Shown here in pieces: positions 9,086-16,631 of a stretch of DNA of 64,000 bases (position 1 is the first letter of the stretch; every line of letters begins with the position of its first letter). This stretch comes from Desulfocucumis sp964643075 (GTDB lineage Bacteria > Bacillota > Desulfotomaculia > Desulfotomaculales > Desulfocucumaceae), in NCBI GenBank assembly GCA_964643075.1, contig CAZXQO010000015.1:1-64000 (forward strand). Direction: 5' to 3'. Below the pieces are notes generated by a model that worked only from the letters and a program-made list of their open reading frames with translations, was not told the origin of the DNA and ran no database searches. Position numbers and translations under genes: made by a program.

Positions 9086-9097
9086 TGACATTTGTCA
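9086..9097. promoter_or_regulatory. candidate Crp/Fnr-type operator ahead of asrA
   Basis: TGACATTTGTCA has perfect TGACA/TGTCA arms. It lies about 90 bp upstream of asrA and beyond the terminator of the regulator gene, where a promoter for asrABC is expected. The half-site resembles the TGTGA/TCACA class. Binding by the adjacent regulator is an inference. Confidence 0.4.
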
Positions 9098-9105
9098 CAT
9101 TCCGT

Positions 9106-9140
9106 AAAAATTAAAAGGAGAGTCTTGACAACTCTCCATG
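9106..9140 (-). terminator. intrinsic terminator of the Crp/Fnr gene
   Basis: On the minus strand GGAGAGT (9137-9131) pairs with ACTCTCC (9124-9118) and is followed by TTTTAATTTTT. It separates the regulator transcript from asrABC. Confidence 0.8.
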
Positions 9141-9243
9141 CAACATAAATATATCATAATATTGTTTGAGCTAGAGCCCGTCTTTTCCAGGCGTTCCAGA
9201 AGAAGTTCCATAATTCCGGCCATGACGGGTATGTGGAGTATGT

Positions 9244-9921
9244 CTATAGCCAGGTTTTTAGCAGATTTACATTTACACATATCTCCTGGCGGTTGACCGT
9301 GACCGCCTTGCCCCGGCGAAATTCGCTCATGGTGCGGTTAACCGTTTCCCTGGAGGTGCCCACCAGATTGGCCAGTTCCTGATTGGTCAGGCTGATGGGA
9401 ATCAGCAGCCCATGCTCCGCCGGCCTGCCATGCTCATGGGCCAGCTGTATCAAAATGCCCGCCATGCGTCTGGTGGTATCCTTTAGGGCCAGTTCCATAA
9501 TCTGGTGCTGGGAAAATCTCAGCCGCCTGGACATCACTTTTAAAAGGGCCAGTGTAATCTTCGGATTTTCTATTAGTAATTTGTCCATCTGTCTGTTTCT
9601 TATCATTCCAATTTCCGAGTCTTCTACAGTTTCGGCGCTGGCCGGGTAGGTACCCCCGTCAAAAAGCACCACTTCGGCAAATATATCGCCGGGGTTTATG
9701 TAATGCAGTATTTGCTCCCGCCCCTCAGCATCCTGTTTATATATTTTTACCCGACCTGCCTTTAGCAGAAATACCGCATCACTGGTCTCCCCCTCCATGA
9801 ATATAATTCGACCCTTTTGATAAATGCGGTAAAAAACAAGTCCGGCTATTTTCTCCAACTGCTCTTCAGTGAGCCCTGTAAATAAATAAAAATTTTTAAG
9901 ATGATCTTTTCCGGCGGCCAT
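9244..9921 (-). CDS. Crp/Fnr-family transcriptional regulator
   Basis: The protein has 225 residues. A cyclic-nucleotide-type beta-barrel (about 10-125, with the GDIFAEVVLFDGG turn) is followed by a long dimer helix and a winged helix-turn-helix (about 150-220). The recognition segment is SLTNQELANLVGTSRETVNR, as in Crp. There is no Fnr-type N-terminal Cys cluster, and the barrel lacks the RxS phosphate cassette of true Crp, so its ligand is unknown. GGGAGATGG precedes the ATG. The position just upstream of asrABC in the same orientation suggests that it controls sulfite reduction. Confidence 0.85.
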   Translation of the reverse strand: MAAGKDHLKNFYLFTGLTEEQLEKIAGLVFYRIYQKGRIIFMEGETSDAVFLLKAGRVKIYKQDAEGREQILHYINPGDIFAEVVLFDGGTYPASAETVEDSEIGMIRNRQMDKLLIENPKITLALLKVMSRRLRFSQHQIMELALKDTTRRMAGILIQLAHEHGRPAEHGLLIPISLTNQELANLVGTSRETVNRTMSEFRRGKAVTVNRQEICVNVNLLKTWL

Positions 9922-10288
9922 AATCCATCTCCCGCCTTTCTATTTTAAAAATATTTAATTTAATCATCCCGGCCAACAATAAATTATACCAGGAAACTCT
10001 CCGGCAATCACCATAAATAGAGACAAAGATAAACTTAAAAATAACCAGACTAGAATAGAACTCGAAATACTAAAGACTTTAAATCGCTTGTTCTTTCAGG
10101 TACGGGTATTACCATTTTCATGGCTATTTTTGTTATTTTTTTCATTAAATCTAATCATGCCGTCTTTTAAAATTCCGCCCTATTTTTATTTATTTCTTTA
10201 AAATACTCTTATTTTTGTAGTACCTTTTTTATTAAAAAATCCGACAAAATTTTATCATTTAATTTAAAAGAAAATAATTCTTTAACCA
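9922..10288. other. intergenic, AT-rich
   Basis: The spacer between the divergent regulator and arginine decarboxylase genes is strongly AT-rich. Apart from the repeat at 10289-10338 and the short tandem repeat at 10381, I see no gene or recognisable RNA. Confidence 0.4.
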
Positions 10289-10338
10289 TTGATCCCCGAC
10301 CTTCGAGGACAGGGTCTTACAGGCTGTTAGCGAGATAA
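10289..10338 (+). repeat. 50-bp dispersed repeat, copy 1
   Basis: This 50-bp segment matches 22510-22559 with three mismatches. It contains a CCCCGACC TTCG-type self-complementary core and ends GGCTGTTAGCGAGATAA. Both copies lie in intergenic DNA. Confidence 0.75.
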
Positions 10339-10376
10339 TTTATTAGCATCAGCCCGGCAGAACGTCAATATATTTT

Positions 10377-10406
10377 TATATTGGTATATTGGTATATTGG
10401 TATATT
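10377..10406 (+). repeat. 8-bp tandem repeat
   Basis: TTGGTATA occurs three times in a row from 10381 to 10404, about 30 bp before the decarboxylase start. Copy-number change by slippage could alter spacing in the promoter or leader. Confidence 0.6.
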
Positions 10407-10433
10407 CCATTAAGCTGCCGAGGATGGTGGACG

Positions 10434-12725
10434 ATGAACCTGTACAAAAACTTCCCGGTACTGGTTATTGATAATCAGATTAAAGCGGATAACATCGAAG
10501 GCAGGGCGTTAAGGAGAGTAATTGCCAGCCTGGTTGAGCGGGGATTAGCGGTCATAGAATCCGGCATGAACGAATATGACTTCAGCCGGCACTTGGTGTT
10601 TGACGAGTCCGAAGTCAGCTGCATTTTGCTGGGCTGGGACAAAGTAAACGCCTACCGGTTACAAAGGGCCGTTTCCCGGCTGGGTGAACTAATCGACATG
10701 TTCAGGGAAAGGAATACAGCCATTCCCATTTTCCTGATGACTGACAAACTGGACCTCAAGAACATACCGGTAGATATTATCAGTAGAATAACCGGCTACA
10801 TATGGAAAACGGAAGATACCCCGGGTTTTATCGCCGGCAGAATAGAAAATGCTGTCAGGAAATACCTGGACAGCCTGCTACCGCCTTTTTTCAAGGCGTT
10901 AGTCAAATATGCCGAGGAATACAAGTATGCCTGGCACACGCCCGGGCATATGGGGGGCATAGCTTTTCTCAAATCCCCGGCCGGTAGGATTTTTTATAAT
11001 TTCTTTGGGGAAAATGTCTTCCGCTCGGACCTTTCTGTTTCCGTCCCCGAACTGGGATCGCTGCTTGACCATACTAAAGCGCTGAGAGAAGCAGAAAATA
11101 ATGCAGCCAGGATTTTCGGCGCGGATAGAACCTACTTTGTAACCAACGGAACTTCCACGTCCAACAAGATAGTACTGCAGGGAACGGTAAACCATGGCGA
11201 TATTGTGCTGGTGGACAGGAACTGCCACAAGTCCGTCATGCAGGCCATCATTTTAACAGGGGCTATCCCCATATATTTACGCCCATCCAGGAACGATTAT
11301 GGTATAATCGGACCTATCCACATTGATGAATTAAGCCCGGTGGCTATTAACCAAAAAATGAAACGCAGCAATTTGCTCAAAAACCGCGCAGGAAAAGTTA
11401 AAATTACGGTTATCACTAATTCTACTTATGATGGAATTTGCTACAATGTAGGAATTATCATGGCAAGGTTGCAACAGGACGGAGCAGGAGTGATAGAAAA
11501 TCTGCTTTTTGATGAGGCCTGGTACGCCCATGCCAGGTTTAATCCCATCTACGGCCAAAGGTACGCCACTTATTACCGGGAGAAGAACGATGCCTATAAT
11601 TTAATTTTTGCCACTCAATCAACGCACAAACTGCTGGCAGCCTTTTCCCAAGCCTCCATGATCCATGTCATGGATCACAAGGGTGATTTTTGCCACAATA
11701 GGTTTAACGAAGCGTTCATGATGCATTCCTCTACCTCACCCCAGTACGCTATTATCGCTTCCCTGGATGTAGCAACTAAGATGATGGAGGGGAATTTTGG
11801 CCGGATAGCTACACAGGCAGCCATAGAAGAAGCCAATATTTTTAGAAATAAAATGGTTCAGACAGGCAAGGAGTTAGCCGACCAGGACGACTGGTGGTTC
11901 AAAGTATGGCAGCCACCACTGATCCGTGGTCAGGAATTTGGTCTGTTTAACGACCAGGCCTTAAATACCGACCCGGCATGCTGGGTATTAAAGCCGGATG
12001 ACAATTGGCACGGGTTTGAAAAAATTGCTGACGACTATGCCATGCTCGACCCCATAAAAGTGACTGTGCTGACCCCCGGCATGGGTGGACGGGATAAAAT
12101 GGTTGACCAGGGTATCCCCGCTCCCATAGTGTCAAAATTTTTAATGGACAGGGGCATCGTGGCTGAAAAAACAGGGTTTTATTCATTCCTGTTCCTGTTT
12201 TCCATTGGCATAACAAATGGAAAATCAGGCACCCTGCTGGCCGAGCTATTTGAGTTCAAAAAGGCGTATGATGAAAATTTACCCCTGGCGGATATGTTTC
12301 CCGAACTGGCACACCGGTATCCCGCCGGTATGACCATCCGAAGCCTCAGCCGGGATATGCATTTGTTCCTAAATACCAGAAAGCATGCCGAGTTATCTAG
12401 ACTGGTATATGCCGATTTTCCAGAACAGAACATGACCCCGGCCAGCGCGTACCGGGAACTGGTTGCTGCCAATGTCAGGCCATTTACGATAACGGAACTT
12501 GATAACAAAACAGCAGCCGTCATGGTGGTACCCTATCCCCCCGGGATTCCCGTAATCATGCCGGGAGAAAAATTCAATCCCCTGCTTGTAGGGTACCTGC
12601 TATTTTACGAGGCATTCAATAATCAATTCCCGGGTTTTGAAAATGATCTGCACGGTGTGGAAATAGTGGACGGAGCATTTACCGTCTACTGTGTTAACAA
12701 GGAGTGCCCCACCGGGTCATTTTAA
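10434..12725 (+). CDS. arginine decarboxylase, AdiA-like (Orn/Lys/Arg decarboxylase)
   Basis: This is a PLP-dependent fold-type I decarboxylase of 763 residues, the size of biodegradative arginine decarboxylase AdiA. It has an N-terminal response-regulator-like wing domain, a core domain beginning HTPGHMGGIAFLKSP, and the PLP lysine in THKLLAAFSQAS. The C-terminal domain ends FPGFENDLHGVEIVDG. Motifs such as DRNCHKSVMQ, FDEAWYAHARFNPIY and LDPIKVTVLTPGMG follow AdiA more closely than ornithine or lysine enzymes. The ATG at 10434 has GAGGATGGTGG upstream, whereas an earlier in-frame ATG (10389) lies within the tandem repeat. The product would be agmatine, for acid resistance or polyamine synthesis. 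No antiporter gene is adjacent. Confidence 0.85.
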   Translation: MNLYKNFPVLVIDNQIKADNIEGRALRRVIASLVERGLAVIESGMNEYDFSRHLVFDESEVSCILLGWDKVNAYRLQRAVSRLGELIDMFRERNTAIPIFLMTDKLDLKNIPVDIISRITGYIWKTEDTPGFIAGRIENAVRKYLDSLLPPFFKALVKYAEEYKYAWHTPGHMGGIAFLKSPAGRIFYNFFGENVFRSDLSVSVPELGSLLDHTKALREAENNAARIFGADRTYFVTNGTSTSNKIVLQGTVNHGDIVLVDRNCHKSVMQAIILTGAIPIYLRPSRNDYGIIGPIHIDELSPVAINQKMKRSNLLKNRAGKVKITVITNSTYDGICYNVGIIMARLQQDGAGVIENLLFDEAWYAHARFNPIYGQRYATYYREKNDAYNLIFATQSTHKLLAAFSQASMIHVMDHKGDFCHNRFNEAFMMHSSTSPQYAIIASLDVATKMMEGNFGRIATQAAIEEANIFRNKMVQTGKELADQDDWWFKVWQPPLIRGQEFGLFNDQALNTDPACWVLKPDDNWHGFEKIADDYAMLDPIKVTVLTPGMGGRDKMVDQGIPAPIVSKFLMDRGIVAEKTGFYSFLFLFSIGITNGKSGTLLAELFEFKKAYDENLPLADMFPELAHRYPAGMTIRSLSRDMHLFLNTRKHAELSRLVYADFPEQNMTPASAYRELVAANVRPFTITELDNKTAAVMVVPYPPGIPVIMPGEKFNPLLVGYLLFYEAFNNQFPGFENDLHGVEIVDGAFTVYCVNKECPTGSF

Positions 12726-12842
12726 AATACCCTTTTCAGAATACCTCCCTGAATTTTAAACCGTGGGTTAATTTTCATGAACACAATTATTATTCGATGA
12801 ATATATTGGCAGAAAAGAAAACTTGCTTAGGGGGATTGCGAA

Positions 12843-12989
12843 ATGGCATACGGATATGGTGGCGGATACGATGGTGGATACGATGGTGGATGCAGGGGTT
12901 TTGACGGCAGTTTCATCCTTTTCCTGATCCTGATTCTGCTGGTTTTCTCCATGCCGTACTACGGTGGATACTGCGGCGCCGACAAATAA
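12843..12989 (+). CDS. YjcZ-like small Gly-rich membrane protein (1 of 3)
   Basis: The protein has 48 residues: a Gly/Tyr/Asp-rich head with a GGYD repeat, one hydrophobic helix FILFLILILLVFSMP and a short GGY tail. It belongs by pattern to the small YjcZ-type sporulation or spore-surface proteins of Firmicutes. AGGGGGAT precedes the ATG. It is the first of three tandem paralogues that share the core FILFL(I/V)LILLVFSMP and the ending GGYxGA. Confidence 0.75.
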   Translation: MAYGYGGGYDGGYDGGCRGFDGSFILFLILILLVFSMPYYGGYCGADK

Positions 12990-13158
12990 TAATATGGCAT
13001 AAGCAAGCATCAGACTTTACTCACCAGGAAGCCCATGCCCTGCAGCTTGGGCTTTCCAATTTTTTAGCATAATTTGTAAGGCAAAACGTTAACACTTTTA
13101 TTTACTAACGAATATATTGGCAATGTAGGATAACAACTTATTTAAAGGAGGTTTTTTA

Positions 13159-13275
13159 ATGGGCTACGGATTCGGAGGCGGCGGCAGCAGCAGTTTTATT
13201 CTCTTCCTAGTTCTGATCCTGCTAGTTTTCTCCATGCCTTACGGCGGCGGATATTACGGTGCTGACCAAAAGTAA
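13159..13275 (+). CDS. YjcZ-like small Gly-rich membrane protein (2 of 3)
   Basis: The protein has 38 residues, reading MGYGFGGGGSSS before the shared hydrophobic helix and GGGYYGADQK at the end. AAAGGAGG lies 8 bp before the ATG. The spacing of about 170 bp from copy 1 leaves room for its own promoter. Confidence 0.8.
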   Translation: MGYGFGGGGSSSFILFLVLILLVFSMPYGGGYYGADQK

Positions 13276-13337
13276 TGCGGTTTTATGATAAGCGCCAATA
13301 GTAGTAACCTTTTATTAAAAGTGTAAGGAGATTTATT

Positions 13338-13442
13338 ATGGGCGGATCTTATTTCGATGGCAGTTTCATTCTCTTCTTAATTCTGATCCTGTTGGTTTTC
13401 TCTATGCCTTTTTACGGCGGATATTACGGTGCCGGAAAATAA
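13338..13442 (+). CDS. YjcZ-like small Gly-rich membrane protein (3 of 3)
   Basis: The protein has 34 residues and is the shortest of the trio. MGGSYFDGS is followed by the same helix and the ending GGYYGAGK. TAAGGAG lies before the ATG. A strong terminator follows 35 bp downstream and closes the cluster. Confidence 0.8.
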   Translation: MGGSYFDGSFILFLILILLVFSMPFYGGYYGAGK

Positions 13443-13476
13443 TATTATTTGTCAGGCATGACCCGCCAGATTTGCC

Positions 13477-13510
13477 AAAAACCCTCCATTGCCATGGAGG
13501 GTTTTTGTGG
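13477..13510 (+). terminator. intrinsic terminator after the YjcZ-like trio
   Basis: ACCCTCCAT pairs with ATGGAGGGT around the loop TGCC (13490-13493). It is flanked by A-run and T-run and could act on both strands. Confidence 0.9.
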
Positions 13511-13618
13511 TACTCGGTTCTTAATAAACTTACAGTTTCAAAGCCCTGCCCGTCTCATTCATCAGTCTATATAAAAATTCGGGCTTGGAAAAACCCCTAC
13601 CCTTAAAATTTCCATTTA

Positions 13619-13756
13619 TTAATCTGCATAATTGGGAATATATGTCATGCCGCAATAGGGGCAGTTGATGTTAAGCAACCACTCCGGCCTGGATGCGGAG
13701 TAGCTTATTTTTTCGCAATGGGGACAGAAAATCCTGTACACCAGCAACAACTCCAT
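13619..13756 (-). CDS. small zinc-ribbon protein
   Basis: The protein has 45 residues and two Cys knuckles, CPHC and CPYC, 25 residues apart. This is a compact zinc ribbon. A TTG codon six residues earlier could also be the start; neither start has a strong ribosome site. Past its stop, another reading frame (down to about 13529) stays open for some 40 codons with protein-like sequence including GNFKGRGFSKPEFLYRL. The gene may therefore originally have been longer and be frameshifted. Function unknown. Confidence 0.5.
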   Translation of the reverse strand: MELLLVYRIFCPHCEKISYSASRPEWLLNINCPYCGMTYIPNYAD

Positions 13757-13992
13757 TCCGACAGATGAAGCCAAATAAACGATACTATGCCCCGAACAAC
13801 TCTGGAGAATTTTGATTCTTTAGCCGGCTTATAATAAATATCGACAACTTTTTACCTTTCTTTACACTTTTAAAATCCGGCATGCTGGTATTTATGACCT
13901 TTTATAGGGAAGAATGTTGTAAAATCACCCATTATAAAAACTGTGAATTACGACATAATAAATCCAATTGATAAAACAGGAGGTGAATAGTA

Positions 13993-14229
13993 TTGATAAC
14001 TGCCGAAGTGTCCCTTTACCCTCAGAAGACCACTAATGCCAGCCAGATAATAAACAATTCCCTTGAGACACTGACCAAATTCAACCTTGAGAGCAACGTG
14101 GGGCCTGTTTCCACAAGGTTACAGGGAGCAGACGAAGAAGTGTGGAACAGCATAAAAATCCTTTTTGAGCAGGCCAAAAACCAGAGCGAGGTAAATATGG
14201 TGGTTACCGTATCGAATTCAGCTGGATAA
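13993..14229 (+). CDS. YkoF/MTH1187-like small thiamine-binding-type protein
   Basis: This 78-residue single-domain protein starts ITAEVSLYP, the hallmark opening of the MTH1187/YkoF-like ferredoxin-fold family. Members bind thiamine or related ligands, or are of unknown role. The start is TTG, placed by AGGAGGTGA five bases upstream. The C-terminal strand ends VNMVVTVSN. The gene is monocistronic. Confidence 0.7.
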   Translation: MITAEVSLYPQKTTNASQIINNSLETLTKFNLESNVGPVSTRLQGADEEVWNSIKILFEQAKNQSEVNMVVTVSNSAG

Positions 14230-14291
14230 TCTAAAAAAAACCACATAAATGCCAGCAAGCGTTTGAATCGACAAGGTGTAATGTAGCTTCC

Positions 14292-14390
14292 AAGGAAAGA
14301 GGACACACCTCTCTTGGGAGCCGGGCTTTGAGGTCGGAGGAATGTCCCCAATTAAATCCGGGCTTTGAGGTCAGTGGAATGTCCCCAACT
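14292..14390 (+). repeat. dispersed ~97-bp repeat, copy B
   Basis: This is the second copy of the element at 365-461. It has two tandem units, each with GGGCTTTGAGGTC followed by GGAATGTCCCC. No coding capacity is seen. Confidence 0.6.
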
Positions 14391-14395
14391 ATTGT

Positions 14396-14430
14396 AAAAC
14401 CACGCTATGCCTATGGCTGCGTGGTTTTTT
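14396..14430. terminator. bidirectional intrinsic terminator
   Basis: AAAACCACGC (14396-14405) pairs with GCGTGGTTTT (14419-14428). A T-run lies on both sides. It can end the plus-strand thiamine-binding-type gene and the minus-strand selenoprotein gene. Confidence 0.8.
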
Positions 14431-14507
14431 GTTCTCCGTCGCAAACGGGAGCCGCTTGTTGCATGGTTCTTTCCCTTAAGCGAAAGTGCAATATGGAAGT
14501 TATTTAA

Positions 14508-14753
14508 CTACCGACCCAGCAGGGATGCTATTTTATTCTCTACCTCTCCCGCATGGGGAAAACGACCCTCCTTGTGTTTGGAGAAAATCAGTTGGTCGTT
14601 CAATACTACTTCAAACACACCACCGCTGGAAGGTGCCATAGATATATCGTCGATGCCAAATTCCCTTCTTAAAATATCGGCCAGACCGGCCGCTCTAGCC
14701 CTGTAGCCTCAAGAAGTGCAGTAAGTAATAGAAAGTTTCCGATCCCCAGCCAT
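14508..14753 (-). CDS. SelW-like (Rdx family) selenoprotein with in-frame UGA
   Basis: Read through one TGA (14711-14709), this frame encodes 81 residues of a SelT/SelW/SelH-type thioredoxin-fold protein. The TGA falls exactly at the fourth position of the CxxC/CxxU redox motif: ITYCTS-U-GYRARAAGLAD. The second family block GGVFEV...IFSKHKEGRFP is intact. AAGGGGA lies upstream of the ATG. The TGA is therefore read as selenocysteine and not as a stop. A hairpin with the classic GGTCT apical loop begins 17 nt after the TGA (see 14678-14692). The family is thought to act in thiol redox reactions; the substrate is unknown. Standard gene finders would miss or truncate it. Confidence 0.88.
14678..14692 (-). 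promoter_or_regulatory. bacterial SECIS hairpin inside the SelW-like gene
   Basis: On the coding strand CGGCC-GGTCT-GGCCG forms a 5-bp GC stem with loop GGTCT. The loop starts 22 nt after the TGA. Escherichia coli fdhF has a GGUCU loop at a similar distance, where SelB binds. The structure is seen in the sequence; the function follows from the family. Confidence 0.75.
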
Positions 14754-14902
14754 GTTCTATTCCCCTTTCCATATTTCTTATTACCGGCGTAGACAACCAT
14801 ATTGTCCAAGGTCCTACTAAAAAGTTATTTTATCATAAAAACATACCCGGGCTCAATATTGACATTGACAAGTCCCCGATTTGGAGCATTCATCTTTTTT
14901 CA

Positions 14903-15229
14903 AAGGCTTATCCGGAACAAAAAATTATGCGCCAGCACCCGGTATACGCCTACGAAATGCTTTCCCCCATCGCCCACCTGCTTCCGGCAATAGAATACTG
15001 CCACCATGAAAAATGGGACGGCACGGGATATCCCCGGGGACTGACAGGTGAGCAGATCCCATTGCCGGCACGGATTTTTTCCCTGGTAGACGTCTGGGAC
15101 GCCCTGTGCCCGGACCGCCCCTACCGTAAGGCCTGGCCCCGCGAAAAAGCCAGGATTATTATAAGCTCCCTGGCAGGAACACATTTTGACAGTACGATAC
15201 TAGAACTGTTCCTGAAAATGGAGTGGTAG
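14903..15229 (+). pseudogene. HD-GYP domain remnant (5'-truncated)
   Basis: The frame gives the C-terminal half of a c-di-GMP phosphodiesterase of the HD-GYP type: EQKIMRQHPVYAYEML, then HHEKWDGTGYPRGL and FSLVDVWDALCPDRPYRKAW. The first half, with the catalytic HD metal ligands, is absent. The sequence upstream in frame (14803-14902) is unrelated, and no ribosome site precedes an in-frame ATG. It is most likely an inactive fragment. Confidence 0.75.
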
Positions 15230-15341
15230 ATTACCCTTCACCGGACGGATAACAGTTAACAATGTGGTATATTATTAAAGTAGAACATCTCCAGGTAATA
15301 GATTAACCATACGAACGTAAAAAATAACGAGGAGTGGAAAT

Positions 15342-16007
15342 ATGTCACCCCTACCTAACGAGCAGGCCGAGGAGCGCAAAAAAATGGTGGAACTGCAGAT
15401 TGCTGCACGGGGTGTTAAAAATCAATCTGTATTGGACAGCATGCTGGCCGTTCCCCGCCATCATTTTGTACCGGAAGAACTGCAGCTTTACGCCTATGAG
15501 GACCGGCCCCTTCCCATAGGCGAGGGGCAAACCATCAGCCAGCCCTATATAGTCGCTTTTATGGTAGCAGCGCTGGAACCTGCCTCCGGGGACAAAATAC
15601 TGGAGATAGGTACCGGTTCCGGCTACGCTGCAGCAATCCTTTCCCGGATTGTGACTATGGTTTATACTATTGAGCGACATGAGATCCTTGCCGGAGAAGC
15701 CATATCACGCTTCAGGGATTTAGAATACGGCAACATCAGTGTTCGTGTAGGAGACGGGACCAGCGGCTGGGCCGGGGAAGCACCTTTTGACGGCATACTG
15801 GTATCAGCCGGAGCCCCCTCGGCGCCTGAAACTTTGTTAAAGCAGCTCAAAACCGGCGGCTCACTGGTCATCCCGGTGGGAGAGCTGGGACGCCAGGAAT
15901 TGCAGCGTATAACACGCCAAAAAGACGGGGACTACACCCGGGAAGACATCGGACTGGTGCAATTCGTACCCCTTATCGGTAAAGAAGGCTGGGATGAAAG
16001 CGAATGA
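15342..16007 (+). CDS. pcm: protein-L-isoaspartate O-methyltransferase
   Basis: This cytosolic SAM-dependent enzyme (221 residues) methylates isoaspartyl residues to start repair of aged proteins. It has the N-terminal VPRHHFVPEEL block, SAM motif LEIGTGSGYAAAIL, and PFDGILVSAGAP. The ATG is preceded by GAGGAGTGG. It is a single gene, probably with its own promoter in the 110 bp upstream. Confidence 0.95.
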   Translation: MSPLPNEQAEERKKMVELQIAARGVKNQSVLDSMLAVPRHHFVPEELQLYAYEDRPLPIGEGQTISQPYIVAFMVAALEPASGDKILEIGTGSGYAAAILSRIVTMVYTIERHEILAGEAISRFRDLEYGNISVRVGDGTSGWAGEAPFDGILVSAGAPSAPETLLKQLKTGGSLVIPVGELGRQELQRITRQKDGDYTREDIGLVQFVPLIGKEGWDESE

Positions 16008-16025
16008 GTCTTACTTCGCAGCGCT

Positions 16026-16493
16026 TTACCCGCTATAAGTGGCCTTAATGACATCCTGCCTGGTGATAATACCCAGAAGTTTTTGATCTTCGTCCACCAC
16101 CGGAGCCCTGTTAATACCCTTTTCCACCATCATGGTGGCCACCTTTTCCACTGGAGTTTCCGGCCCCACAGTGTGCACCTTGCCGGACATAAGGTCGCCC
16201 ACCTTTTGCGCTATATGGCGCTTTAAATCTTCCATGAAGCGCTGGGGCCTTTCCAGGTAAATAATCCCCCCCAGTATATTGGTATACACCGGAGCTTTTA
16301 TTTCCTCCTGCTGAATTACCAGGTCCCCCTCGCTGATAATACCCACAACCCTTCCTTCCCCGTCCACCACCGGCAAACCGCTTATTCTACGCTCCAGCAG
16401 CAGGCGGGCCACCTTTTCCACATCATCCCCGGGAGTTACGGTAACAACCTCCCTGGTCATTATATCTCCGGCCATCGCTTTTTCAGTCATCAT
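16026..16493 (-). CDS. tandem CBS-domain protein
   Basis: The protein has about 155 residues and consists only of two CBS repeats. The first starts AGDIMTREVVTVTPGDDVEK and the second VGDLMSGKVHTVGPETPVEK; each ends with a GIIxxxDV/GDL motif. Such Bateman modules bind adenosyl ligands and usually sense energy state. The start at 16493 is chosen because AAAGG lies six bases upstream; an ATG at 16529 would add residues outside the domain. Function unknown. Confidence 0.85.
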   Translation of the reverse strand: MMTEKAMAGDIMTREVVTVTPGDDVEKVARLLLERRISGLPVVDGEGRVVGIISEGDLVIQQEEIKAPVYTNILGGIIYLERPQRFMEDLKRHIAQKVGDLMSGKVHTVGPETPVEKVATMMVEKGINRAPVVDEDQKLLGIITRQDVIKATYSG

Positions 16494-16592
16494 TCTCATC
16501 CTTTCAACTGTTTTGACTCTACATGTCATTTATTGAACACAACTATATTATAACAATATTATCTCCAGTATAAATTTAAACACTGAAAAATT

Positions 16593-16626
16593 AAATACCC
16601 CCCGAAACCTCTTCCGGGGGGTATTT
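16593..16626 (-). terminator. intrinsic terminator of the Mn catalase gene
   Basis: AAATACCCCCCG and CGGGGGGTATTT form a GC-rich stem around an AAACCTCTTC loop, followed on the minus strand by TAATTTTTC. Confidence 0.8.
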
Positions 16627-16631
16627 TCCAC

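Noticed and set aside
9095..9280. 61-residue minus-strand frame MCKCKSAKNL...
   Set aside because: It overlaps the regulator gene, runs through its terminator hairpin, and has poor ribosome-site spacing.
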